From positions 1 to 13,483 of the forward strand of contig CAJOHP010000042.1 in the NCBI GenBank assembly GCA_905234355.1: DNA of 13,483 bases. Direction: 5' to 3'. The DNA is from an uncultured Prevotella sp. Its GTDB lineage: Bacteria; Bacteroidota; Bacteroidia; Bacteroidales; Bacteroidaceae. Positions 1 to 8,800 of the stretch are shown here, in pieces (position 1 is the first letter of the stretch; every line of letters begins with the position of its first letter). The translations under genes were made by a program, and so were the position numbers. Under the pieces are notes generated by a model. That model worked only from the letters and a program-made list of their open reading frames with translations, had not been told where the DNA came from and did no database searches.

Positions 1-50
1 AATTCTTATCAATTCTTTTCATGGGTAAATTCTCTAATTCTCTAATTCTT
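1..50. repeat. AT-rich short repeat, AATTCT units
   Basis: The hexamer AATTCT occurs five times, starting at 1, 11, 28, 36 and 44. The last three lie in a tandem array with an 8-base unit (AATTCTCT at 28-35 and 36-43, then AATTCTT at 44-50). The stretch is far more AT-rich than the rest of the window and has no open frame leading into the gene remnant that follows. It looks like an intergenic simple repeat; no function can be assigned. It sits where the missing N-terminal part of the ADP-ribosylglycohydrolase would be expected, so it may mark the breakpoint of a deletion or rearrangement. Confidence 0.6.
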
Positions 51-106
51 GATAGACAAAGACTTTACTTCCTTTATGGGGGTGGGAAAGTTCAGTTAAG
101 GATTAT

Positions 107-427
107 GTGGAAAAAACGTTTGGTTATAACCTGCGCCGGACAATAGCAGAGATTCGTCCACGATACGCATTTGACGTGTCTTGTCAAGGTAGTGTGCCTG
201 AAGCAATCATAGCTTTCTTAGAAGGCAATTCATTTGAGGAGGTAATCCGTTTGGCAATATCTCTTGGTGGAGATTCTGACACCATTGGAGCTATGGCTGG
301 AGCCATTGCTGCTTGCATGTATCCTATTCCAGATGAATTTGCAGAACGGTGTGATTCTATACTGACAGAGGATTTGAGAGATATTAAGGACAGATTCTGC
401 AAGCTAATTGAGAAAAATAGTTTGTAA
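107..427 (+). pseudogene. ADP-ribosylglycohydrolase, C-terminal remnant
   Basis: The 106 residues match the C-terminal end of the ADP-ribosylglycohydrolase (DraG/ARH) family, metal-dependent enzymes that remove ADP-ribose from proteins or related substrates. Family-like features are the FDVSCQGSVPEAI segment (residues 22-34) and the GGDSDT motif (54-59), whose aspartates bind the Mg2+ pair. Full-length members are usually 250-350 residues and also need N-terminal metal-binding motifs, which are absent. The frame is open upstream only to a TAG at 53-55, and family-like sequence (KDYVEKTFGY) starts just before the nominal GTG start at 107, so the start is arbitrary and the gene is truncated. 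Composition is lower in GC than downstream genes. The remnant could still be expressed as a short ORF, but without the N-terminal metal ligands catalysis is unlikely. Confidence 0.75.
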
Positions 428-494
428 TACATCTGTTCTTGAATGCGTATAGACGTGTTGAAGTAATGTGACCATGATGAAAGTATAAAAGCGC

Positions 495-1592
495 CTACTG
501 ATGTGTCATGTTGATTCTCCTGATTTCCTCGAGTATAGCGGCTCCCCACGCGGCACTCCCTGGCAACTGATAGCGGCTGTTGCCTGCTGCAGAAGGAGTA
601 AAAATGGTTTGGCCCTGCGATGTGAGCACGACGTCTCCGCGTTCTGAGAGCGAGAAGACCTCATCGCCTTCCACAGCATGGACGATGACCATCGGGTCCC
701 ACATCTTCTGTCCTGTGTAGCAGTTGCACCTGAGATAGATCTGCTTGACAGGGTGCGCATCGGTCCAGGAGATGTCGCTGATGACTTGCTCTGGCGCGTA
801 CTCCACGTCTTGCCCGACCTCCATCGGGGAGAACACCACATCGACATCCTTGGGCCAGCGGGAGAAGAAGACACGGGCAAAGCTGAGGCCCTGCCGGAAG
901 TTGTAGTCGGGCTCTTCCGAGTTTCCGAACACGCCCCCCATGACATAGAGTCTTTTCACTTTTCTCCTAACCAGCTCCATGCCGCCTAAGGGGGAGATGC
1001 TGTCGCCGGGAGATGTAAGCAGCGCTGCCAGCGAGGTGACGAATCCCACGGAACAGATAGTCACAGAATGGTCGGGCTGCGACGCCAGCAGTCGGCGGTA
1101 GAGCTGCCAGCCGTCAGGCAGCGATGAGTAGTCATTGAGAGTGCGGCGAAACATGGGCTGCCCGTCGTCGGTCGTATAGGTGTGCAGCGACTGATAGTCT
1201 ATCCACACATGAGGGTTCTTGATACCATTGCGCTCCAGCGCGATGGGCACGTCGGGACGGCCGAAATAGGTGTTCATCACATCGGCCACGGCAGCGCAGT
1301 CCTCGCCTTCGCGGTCTACCACGATGCCCAGCAGTTTGCAGCGTCCCTCCTCCTCATAGCGATAGAGCATCTCCAGGGCGAAGAGGTCGTCGGTAGACGA
1401 GCCAAGGTCGGTATCGAAGATGATGAGCGGCACACCAGCATATGCCGGTTCCTCTTCGTTGCTGACAGGAGAATCCTCGTTGGAGCAAGACATCAGCGAC
1501 AATGCGCCACATGTGGTCATCAGGACGGCAAGCAACCATATTTGCTTTGACAACCACGCTTTCATTACGGTTTTACGGTCAATACTCTTCAT
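495..1592 (-). CDS. Nucleoside hydrolase (inosine-uridine type) lipoprotein
   Basis: Predicted 365-residue member of the inosine-uridine preferring nucleoside hydrolase family, which splits nucleosides into base and ribose. The N-terminus carries a lipoprotein signal with lipobox LMSC (lipidated Cys36), so it probably acts at the cell envelope in nucleoside scavenging. The Ca2+-binding DxDxxxDD motif is present as DTDLGSSTDD at residues 60-69. Other family segments are VMGGVF, EPDYNF (conserved Asn) and WDP near residue 299. In many members the residue before the last aspartate is His; here it is Trp298, so the substrate or activity may differ. I chose ATG 1592 because a -7 box lies just upstream at 1623-1630; a TTG at 1625 overlaps that box and is unlikely, while ATG 1565 is a possible alternative that still keeps the signal peptide. 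The gene is transcribed divergently from the kinase operon. Confidence 0.85.
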   Translation of the reverse strand: MKSIDRKTVMKAWLSKQIWLLAVLMTTCGALSLMSCSNEDSPVSNEEEPAYAGVPLIIFDTDLGSSTDDLFALEMLYRYEEEGRCKLLGIVVDREGEDCAAVADVMNTYFGRPDVPIALERNGIKNPHVWIDYQSLHTYTTDDGQPMFRRTLNDYSSLPDGWQLYRRLLASQPDHSVTICSVGFVTSLAALLTSPGDSISPLGGMELVRRKVKRLYVMGGVFGNSEEPDYNFRQGLSFARVFFSRWPKDVDVVFSPMEVGQDVEYAPEQVISDISWTDAHPVKQIYLRCNCYTGQKMWDPMVIVHAVEGDEVFSLSERGDVVLTSQGQTIFTPSAAGNSRYQLPGSAAWGAAILEEIRRINMTHQ

Positions 1593-1622
1593 TTTTTCAC
1601 AATGATTTACAAAAAACTCGTG

Positions 1623-1630
1623 CAAAGATA
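1623..1630 (-). promoter_or_regulatory. Bacteroidetes -7 promoter box for the nucleoside hydrolase
   Basis: On the minus strand this reads TATCTTTG, an exact match to the Bacteroidetes primary sigma factor -7 consensus TAnnTTTG. Transcription would start near 1616, leaving about 24 bases of leader before ATG 1592. No good TTG -33 element is visible at the expected 19-21 base distance (around 1650-1655), so the promoter may be weak or need an activator. Confidence 0.6.
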
Positions 1631-1698
1631 AGCATTTTCTTCCGATTATCGGTCATTCACGCCACAGTTTTAATATGTTTTTTGATTACGGCCATGCC

Positions 1699-1714
1699 TC
1701 ACGTTTTAGCGTGA
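1699..1714. promoter_or_regulatory. Small palindrome between divergent promoters
   Basis: The inverted repeat TCACG-TTTTAG-CGTGA has a perfect 5-base stem and a 6-base loop, and is followed within about 5 bases by a run of T around 1720-1727. It lies between the minus-strand -7 box and the plus-strand promoter. It could be a regulator operator for one or both promoters, or a weak hairpin. The stem is short, so chance occurrence is quite possible. It is not placed at the end of any gene, which argues against a normal terminator. Confidence 0.25.
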
Positions 1715-1736
1715 CTCTTGTTTTTTTCAGCGATAA

Positions 1737-1770
1737 TTGTTGGCGGTGTCAGAAATTGTTTGTAATTTTG
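1737..1770 (+). promoter_or_regulatory. Bacteroidetes-type promoter of the kinase/AAA operon
   Basis: The -7 box TAATTTTG (1763-1770) matches TAnnTTTG exactly, and a TTGTTG at 1737-1742 supplies the -33 element with 20 bases between TTG (1740-1742) and the -7 box. Transcription should start near 1777, giving a leader of about 25 bases before ATG 1803. No comparable promoter is seen between any of the following genes, so this is the likely single promoter for at least the five-gene operon. Confidence 0.75.
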
Positions 1771-1802
1771 CAGTTGATTAGGCAAAACATAAGAAGTTTC
1801 AC

Positions 1803-2723
1803 ATGAGCGAAGATACCACCTTTAGGCCCACGCCTGGACAGCAGTCGATGGGTCCCAAGACCATGGAGAGAGAACAGGCCGCGCCACAGCAGGCTCAGCA
1901 GATGCGTGCCGCTTCAGGCGTGCCCTGTCCGAAATGCGGCACGATAAACGAAACCGACGCGATGTACTGCGCCTCGTGCGGTGCACAGATGCGCATGGAC
2001 GTCTGCCCCAACTGCAACTCCCACATAGACCCCGATGCCGACTACTGCGAGGTGTGCCACCACTATGTGCGCCCTGAGGTGTGCTCCTTCTGCGGTGCCT
2101 CGCTGAGCGACATCGACGCGTTCTGTCCTGAGTGCGGGTCGCCTCGTGGCGGCATAGTATGTCCCAACTGCCACACGCTGAACGATTTTGCCTTCTGCAA
2201 GCAGTGCGGTCAGGCACTCACCGAGGAGGCGCGCCACATGGCCGAGATGGTGAGGCAGACCCCCGAATACAAAGAGCTGCGGCGCCTGGCCCAGGAGTAT
2301 GACGCGCTGCAGATGCAGCTGCCCTACACCAGCGAGCGCGACCGTCTGGCCGACGAGCACTGCGACCAGCTCAGGCAGCGCGTGCTGCGACTGCTGGCAC
2401 AGGACGAAGGCGTGGAGGCCCCCGTCATACCCGAGCCGCAGAAACCCCGCATGAGCAAGGAGGAGCTGGACCGACTGAAGACGGAGAAGCTGCAGCAGCT
2501 CTCGCAGTTGCTCGACGCCATGGCTGCCAAGCCCCAGCCCAAGGCGGCACAGGTGCGCAACTACGCCATGGCACAGAAGCCTGCAGGCGTGAGGCTGGCA
2601 TGGGTGTGCAACTACAAGAAAGCACTGCACTCCAGTCCCTGCGGATGTGCCAAGCCACAGCTCGGAGGGAAATGGGTGGTGCTCGGACACGGCATGCAGA
2701 ACCAGATAAAAGACGACAAGTAA
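1803..2723 (+). CDS. Protein with four tandem zinc ribbons (double zinc ribbon type)
   Basis: A 306-residue protein. Eight CxxC knuckles occur at C42/45, 56/59, 68/71, 82/85, 94/97, 108/111, 120/123 and 132/135, enough for four zinc ribbons of the double-zinc-ribbon kind. Residues 140-245 are charged and probably helical. The C-terminal 45 residues contain a further Cys cluster (C269, C280, C282) in a WVCNYKKALHSSP-like segment that I do not recognise. There is no signal peptide or membrane segment, so it should be cytoplasmic. The Thr-rich N-terminus (EDTTFRPT, residues 3-10) could be a kinase target. It is the first gene after the operon promoter and is separated from the kinase gene by 10 bases. 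Two other operon proteins also begin with zinc ribbons, so an adaptor or scaffold role is plausible, but this is inference from domain type and context. Confidence 0.8.
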   Translation: MSEDTTFRPTPGQQSMGPKTMEREQAAPQQAQQMRAASGVPCPKCGTINETDAMYCASCGAQMRMDVCPNCNSHIDPDADYCEVCHHYVRPEVCSFCGASLSDIDAFCPECGSPRGGIVCPNCHTLNDFAFCKQCGQALTEEARHMAEMVRQTPEYKELRRLAQEYDALQMQLPYTSERDRLADEHCDQLRQRVLRLLAQDEGVEAPVIPEPQKPRMSKEELDRLKTEKLQQLSQLLDAMAAKPQPKAAQVRNYAMAQKPAGVRLAWVCNYKKALHSSPCGCAKPQLGGKWVVLGHGMQNQIKDDK

Positions 2724-2733
2724 AGCCGACAAC

Positions 2734-5700
2734 ATGACAGACAGGACTTTGAACCCCAACAACGGCACAGCATCCACCGACGGCGCTGACGCCGACAAGA
2801 CCATCGTCATACCCATGGCCCCGGCAGCCATGTCCGCCGGAGGCGACAACGACCGCACCATAGTCTACAACGGTACGCCGGCATCTGCACCGCAGGCCGC
2901 CGAGACTACGCTCAAGACCCTGCGCCCCGACAGCGCCATGCAGACCATGCAGCAGAACGACAGGCAGAACGACTGCTTCGTGCTGAAAGGCGAAGAATAC
3001 CGGATGGTGAAATGCCTCAGCGACAACTCGGGCGAGGCGCAAGTCTTTCTCGTGGAGCACGAGGGAAGCGAATACGTGCTGAAGGTGTACTACCCCAACA
3101 TCGACGTGAACAAGAAGCTGCTGCAAGTCATCCGCTCGTTCAACTTCGAGATGGTCTACCACCTGATAGACTACGGCAAGACCTACGTCGATGCCAAGAA
3201 CCGCAGCTACGAGCTCATGGAGTATCTGCGCGGCGGCACCCTGCAGGAGTATTCGCTCAAGCAGGACATCAACCAGTTCCGCCGTCTGGCCCTGCAAGCC
3301 GCCGCCGCCCTGGCCTACTGCCACGAGAAGAAAGTACTGCACAAGGACATCAAGCCATCCAACTACTTCTTCCGCGACCCGGAGAAGACACAGCTCGTAC
3401 TGGGCGACTTCGGCATCTCCTCACTGCTCGAGCAGAACGGGCGCTCGCACAAGACCACTCAGGCACGCACACCCATCTATGCCGCACCGGAGATGTATGC
3501 CGACGTGATAGACGGCGAGGTAGAGATTACTCCCGCCGCCGACTACTACTCCCTAGGCATCACCCTCTTCACCCTCTGGCTGGGCGAGAACCCACTGAGT
3601 GCCAACGAGCGCACCATCATGCGACAGAAAAACGAGGGACGGCTGCCACGCATCAACGAGCTGCCCGACACCGTGAAACTCATCGTGCAGGGACTGACCA
3701 CCGTCAACCCCACCAAGCGCTGGGGTTATAAAGAGGTGGAGAAGTGGTTCCTGGGCGAAGAGGTGGCCGTGGACCTGTCGTCGCCCTTCCTCAGATACAA
3801 GACCTTCGTCGTAGACCCCGACCACAATCTCGTGGCCGACAACGTGCACGAGCTGGTGCCCCTGCTGATAGAGCACGACCGCCTGGGCATCAACTACCTC
3901 TACAACGACAGCATCGCCTCATGGCTCGAGCAGTGCGGCAACAGCAAGCTGGCCGCCGTAGTCAGAGACATCACCACCAACCGCTATCCTGCCGACCAGA
4001 AAGCCGGACTGTGGGCCTGCGCCTTCGCCATGGAGCCCACCATGCCCTATACCGACAACCACGGCATGCCCTGCGACGACATGCACAGCCTGGCCCTCTC
4101 GCTGCTCACCAGCAAAGACCAGTATGCGCTAACACTGCAAAACCCCAACGACCCGCTCTTCCTCTATCTGGAGTCGCACACAAAGAAAGACGTGGCACGC
4201 CTGCGCTCCTACTTCAAGCCGGGGGCCGACCCCAACGTGGCCATCATGCGACTGGTCTACGAGATAGACGACGAGACACCCTTCCTCAGCGGGCAGCCCT
4301 CGGCCACGGTGAAGGAGATAGTCTACGCCTTCGGACACGCCGAGCTGAGCGACGACAGCTGGCACGCACTGTGCGACGGGCGATTGCTCGCATGGATGTA
4401 CTGCCACGAAGACATGATACTCTGCGAGTCGCTGCGCACGCTCACCAAGGGACAGCCCTACTCCAAGTCGCTAGCCTACAAGGTGCTCTACAACATGGAC
4501 CGCAGTGCGGCCTACGACCTGCGCGAGGCCAGCACACCAGAAGACGTGGGCTACCTGCTCGCACAGCAGCTCATGCAGACAGAACACATGGCCGCCGACG
4601 ACTTCAGCCACCACATGTCCGAATACACCGACCCGCAAGGACGCTTCTTCTACTTCGCTCAGCAGCACGGATGGACATCACTGATAGCCGAGGCCACACG
4701 CTGCTTCGACATGAACAGCGAGGAAAACCGTGAGCGCCTGGGCGCCTACGACCTGCGCACAGCCCTCTACCGCTACTGCCGCATCCTGGGACAGACACCC
4801 CACTACCTGCTGGCCGACGGCACTGAGCTCACCGACGGACGGCAGCTCGACCAGCACGAAGCGGCCATGCTGCGTAGCGAGCTGCGCAGCGGAGCACTCA
4901 TGCAGTGGATGGCCGCCTTCTACCACGAAGACCCCACACGCGACTTCAGCGAGCAGTACAGCTACGAGCGAGAGCTCGAGGAGTGGCTCATGGCCATCGG
5001 ACGTATAGACCCGACACAGCCATACTACCGCCGCTTCACCAAGGCCCATGAGGACACCAAAGCACGCATGACCGACGTCAGGAAGCAGTGGACACGAGCC
5101 AGAGGCAAGGAGAAAGCATGGCGCTACGCCTTCTATGCCGCCACAGCACTATGGGCACTGCTGCTCGTAGCACTCGGCATCAGCGACAACAGCTTCGTCA
5201 TGAGACACACCTTCCTCACCATACTGCTGCCCGTGGGTGGCATGACCGCCGTCATCGTGGCTACAAGAGCCTACTTCAAAGGCTATGGACCCACCATGTC
5301 GGCTCTGTGGGGAGCACTGGGCTACCTCACGGCCTACGCACCACTATTTATATTAAATTATGTAGACAAGGCCAAGCCTGCCCTCTTCATACCGGTCATC
5401 CTGCTGCTCACCGCTGTCTATGCACTCATCTGCCACTTCACCGACTTCCGACGTGAGCAGCAGACCGACGCAGGCTTCGTGGACGACATCCTGAAGAACA
5501 ACGACGTGAAGACCGAGCTCATCGAGCCGCTCTACTACACCTTCCGTACAAAGTCGGCACGCTACAAGAGCACCAAGTTCAGCCTGCTCGACGACATCAA
5601 CAACCAGGTGCGCTCGTTCTCCGGCGAGAGCATCATACACTACATGCTCTGGACTCTGCTCATGCTGCTGCTCGCAGCAGAGATGGTGCTCTACAGTCCC

Positions 5701-5811
5701 AAGCTGCTCGACAGGCGCGACATGCTGCCCGGCGAATATGCCGCAGCCACCACCGACACAGGCTCCGACACTGACACTGATATCCAACAAACAGAAGACG
5801 ACGAGGAATGA
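2734..5811 (+). CDS. Membrane-anchored Ser/Thr protein kinase
   Basis: A 1025-residue Hanks-type kinase. The kinase domain spans roughly residues 85-340 with Lys117 in VLK, catalytic HKDIKPSN (Asp205, Asn210), DFG (Asp225), APE (251-253), Asp270 and Arg329; the glycine loop is degenerate (only Gly100 is obvious). Activation-loop threonines 241, 242 and 246 are candidate autophosphorylation sites. Residues 1-80 look disordered and hold Thr motifs (DKTIVI, DRTIVY). Residues 350-790 are helical, of unknown function, with three similar LxxGxLxxW-like units around W397, W554 and W725. Five membrane segments follow near 798-817, 825-844, 857-877, 883-902 and 969-990. With the kinase in the cytosol, the acidic Thr/Asp tail (1004-1025) would be outside. 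The gene ends in an ATGA overlap with the AAA+ gene, indicating translational coupling. All core catalytic residues are present, so it should be active; its substrates are inferred to be operon partners. Confidence 0.9.
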   Translation: MTDRTLNPNNGTASTDGADADKTIVIPMAPAAMSAGGDNDRTIVYNGTPASAPQAAETTLKTLRPDSAMQTMQQNDRQNDCFVLKGEEYRMVKCLSDNSGEAQVFLVEHEGSEYVLKVYYPNIDVNKKLLQVIRSFNFEMVYHLIDYGKTYVDAKNRSYELMEYLRGGTLQEYSLKQDINQFRRLALQAAAALAYCHEKKVLHKDIKPSNYFFRDPEKTQLVLGDFGISSLLEQNGRSHKTTQARTPIYAAPEMYADVIDGEVEITPAADYYSLGITLFTLWLGENPLSANERTIMRQKNEGRLPRINELPDTVKLIVQGLTTVNPTKRWGYKEVEKWFLGEEVAVDLSSPFLRYKTFVVDPDHNLVADNVHELVPLLIEHDRLGINYLYNDSIASWLEQCGNSKLAAVVRDITTNRYPADQKAGLWACAFAMEPTMPYTDNHGMPCDDMHSLALSLLTSKDQYALTLQNPNDPLFLYLESHTKKDVARLRSYFKPGADPNVAIMRLVYEIDDETPFLSGQPSATVKEIVYAFGHAELSDDSWHALCDGRLLAWMYCHEDMILCESLRTLTKGQPYSKSLAYKVLYNMDRSAAYDLREASTPEDVGYLLAQQLMQTEHMAADDFSHHMSEYTDPQGRFFYFAQQHGWTSLIAEATRCFDMNSEENRERLGAYDLRTALYRYCRILGQTPHYLLADGTELTDGRQLDQHEAAMLRSELRSGALMQWMAAFYHEDPTRDFSEQYSYERELEEWLMAIGRIDPTQPYYRRFTKAHEDTKARMTDVRKQWTRARGKEKAWRYAFYAATALWALLLVALGISDNSFVMRHTFLTILLPVGGMTAVIVATRAYFKGYGPTMSALWGALGYLTAYAPLFILNYVDKAKPALFIPVILLLTAVYALICHFTDFRREQQTDAGFVDDILKNNDVKTELIEPLYYTFRTKSARYKSTKFSLLDDINNQVRSFSGESIIHYMLWTLLMLLLAAEMVLYSPKLLDRRDMLPGEYAAATTDTGSDTDTDIQQTEDDEE

Positions 5812-8800
5812 TTTGCGAAAACTGTCAAAGAGAAAACCGAGCCATCGCAAAATTCTGCCGATGGTGCGGCAAACCGCTTGTCGCTACCGACGTGCTCGAC
5901 AAGCTCATAGGCATGGACGACCTGAAGTCGCAGCTGAAGACCATCGTCGATACCTATACCTACCTGCGCTCGCGTAAGGACATACAGACCGTGCGCCTGT
6001 CTGTCAACGCCATCATCATCGGCGAGACCGGAACGGGCAAGACCGCACTGGCCGAAATCATACGCGACTACTTCTTCCAGCACAAGATCATAGACAAGCC
6101 CAAGCTCACCAAGGTCGACGCAGTGGACTACCAGCGCTTCGTAGACAAGTGGGACGACAACATCAAGAAGGCCCGAGAGGGCATACTCTTCTTCGACAAC
6201 GTGCAGAAGCTCCTGCCCGACAAATACAGCAACCAGGTGAACCCGCTGGACAAGCTCTTTGTCGAGATGGATCACTGGGACGACAATCCCATCGTCATCA
6301 TGGCCGGACTGCCCAAGGGACTCGACGACTTCCTCGAGAGCAACCCCGCCGTGGCCAACCGCTTCAAGTACACCTTCCGTCTGCCCTCCTACGGATGCAA
6401 GGAGCTGTGCGACATCGTCAAGCTGGAGCTCAGCCGCAAGTACGGCATCACAGAGTTCAGCGACGAGGCCGACCACCAGCTCACCCGCTTCTTCAAATAC
6501 CAGATAAAAATCAAGGACGAGTCGTTTGGCAACGCCCACCTCGCCACAAAGACCGCCGAAGACATCTTCACCTCCTTCATCAGCCGCGGCAGCCAGGCAC
6601 ACCAGGTAGAGATAGACGACATCAAGGGCTACGTGCCCGAAGAGCGGTCACTCGACGACATCCTGAGCGACCTCGACACATTCATAGGCATGCAGGAGGT
6701 GAAGCAGGCCGTCAGGGAGATAGCCTACAGCGTGCAGAACAGCGTGCAGCGCGCCGAGCGCGGACTGGGCGAGCAGCAGAAGATGGGCATGCACATCGTG
6801 CTCACCGGCAACCCCGGCACGGGCAAGACCACCATAGCACGCAAGCTGGGCGAGATACTCTCGGCCATAGGCTATCTGGACACGGGCAACGTGGTCGAGG
6901 TGGACCGCTCGCAGATGGTGTCGCCCTATCAGGGAGAGACGCCACGTGTGGTCAACCAGCTATGCGACAAAGCCATGGGAGGCATACTCTTCGTCGACGA
7001 GGCATACACTCTGGCACCCATCAGCCAGGCAGGCGAGCGAGACCAGCAAGGCATGCAGGCTCTCGAGACGCTCATGAAACGCATGGAAGACGACCGAAGC
7101 AAATTCGTAGTCATCGCTGCCGGATACCGCAACGAGATGGAGAACCTCTTCCGCGTGAACCCCGGACTGCACAGCCGCTTCAACTACTTCCTCAACATCG
7201 ACGACTACACCCCCGACGAACTGCTGCAAATCATGCTCAGCTTTGCAGGCGAGAAGAAGTACATCTTCTCCGAGCAGGCACTGGCCAAGGCCAGCCGCAT
7301 GATAAAGACGCTCTACGACACACGCGACAAGGACTTTGCCAACGGACGCACCATGCGCTCACTCTTCGACCAGATATGCAAGAAGCAGGCACAGCGCCTG
7401 CAAAGCAAAGACATCGCCTCGATGAGCGACGAACAGCTCATGACCATAGAAGACGAGGACATACCCTACGAGGGGCCCAAGGAGGTGGACCTCTCTGAGT
7501 GCATGAAGCAGCTGGAAGGACTCGTCGGACTGGCAGCTGTGAAGAAGGAAATAAGCAATCTGGCTGCCTTCCTCACCCTGCAGGTGAAGCGCGGCGAGAC
7601 CAACACCTTCCAGGGCAAGCACTACGTCTTCACCGGCAACCCCGGCACGGGCAAGACCACCGTGGCACGCATCATGGCCGACGTGTTCAAGAAGCTCGGC
7701 ATACTCTCCCGAGGACAGCTTGTCGAGGCCGACCGCTCCAAGCTTGTGGCTGGATTTGCCGGACAGACGGCCATCAAGACCAACCAGCTCATCGACTCGG
7801 CACTCGGAGGCGTGCTCTTCATCGACGAGGCCTACACCCTGAAGTCCAACGACAACGACTCCTTCGGCAGCGAGGCCATCGACACGCTGCTCAAGCGGCT
7901 CGAGGACGACCGAGGAAAGTTCATCTGCATCGTGGCAGGATACACCGAGCAGATGCACGACTTCATCGACTCCAATCCGGGACTGAAGAGCCGGTTCACA
8001 CAGACCATACACTTCGACGACTACGACCCCGACGAGCTCACCGAGATATTCATCAACATGGCCACGTCGAAGCACTTCACCCTCGACGACGCCACCAAGG
8101 ATGCCGTGCACCGCCAGTTTGAGCAGCTCTACCTGCGCCGCGACAAAAACTTCGGCAATGCCCGCGAGGCACGCCGCATCTTCGACGCCACCGTGGAGCG
8201 GCAGAGCCAGCGACTCGTCAGCCTGATGAGCCAGCCCGACGTGCAGATCAGCGACAACGACGCCGACGGCTTCATGCTCCAGGACATGTATCTGCTCACC
8301 GTCGACGACCTGCCCATGGCCAAGGCCGAGGCAGCACGGCCCCTCGACGATGTGCTCAATGAGCTGGAAGACTTCATCGGCATGCGCTCGGTGAAGAACG
8401 CCATACGCCGACTCTCCGTACAGAGCATGTTTATGAAGGAACGCGCGGCCATGGGCGCAGGCAAGGTGCAGCAGATGGCCATGAACTTCATACTCACCGG
8501 CAATCCCGGCACAGGCAAGACGTCGATAGCACGCAAGATGGGCGAGATACTCCAGAGCATGGAGGTGCTGCCCACCAGCCGAGTGGTAGAAGCCAGCAGG
8601 GCCACACTCGTGGGCAAATACATGGGCGAGACACCCAAGATTGTCAACAACATGTGCGACAAGGCCATGGGAGGCATACTCTTCATCGACGAGGCCTACA
8701 CCCTCAGCGACCAGAACGACCAATACGGCAAGGAGGCCATCGACACGCTGATGAAACGCATGGAGGACGACCGCGGCAAGTTTGTCGTCATCGCTGCCGG

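Noticed and set aside
65..80. Promoter-like TTTACTTCCTTTATG before the glycohydrolase remnant
   Set aside because: It does not match TAnnTTTG and no -33 TTG is properly spaced.
1593..1625. TTG start at 1625 for the nucleoside hydrolase
   Set aside because: It overlaps the -7 promoter box and lies upstream of the expected transcription start.
2425..3342. Minus-strand open frame (305 codons) opposite the zinc-ribbon and kinase genes
   Set aside because: It has no domain or promoter and covers two strongly supported genes.
5691..6602. Minus-strand open frame (303 codons) across the kinase/AAA+ junction
   Set aside because: It is opposite two well-supported coding genes, and its composition is typical of an antisense shadow.
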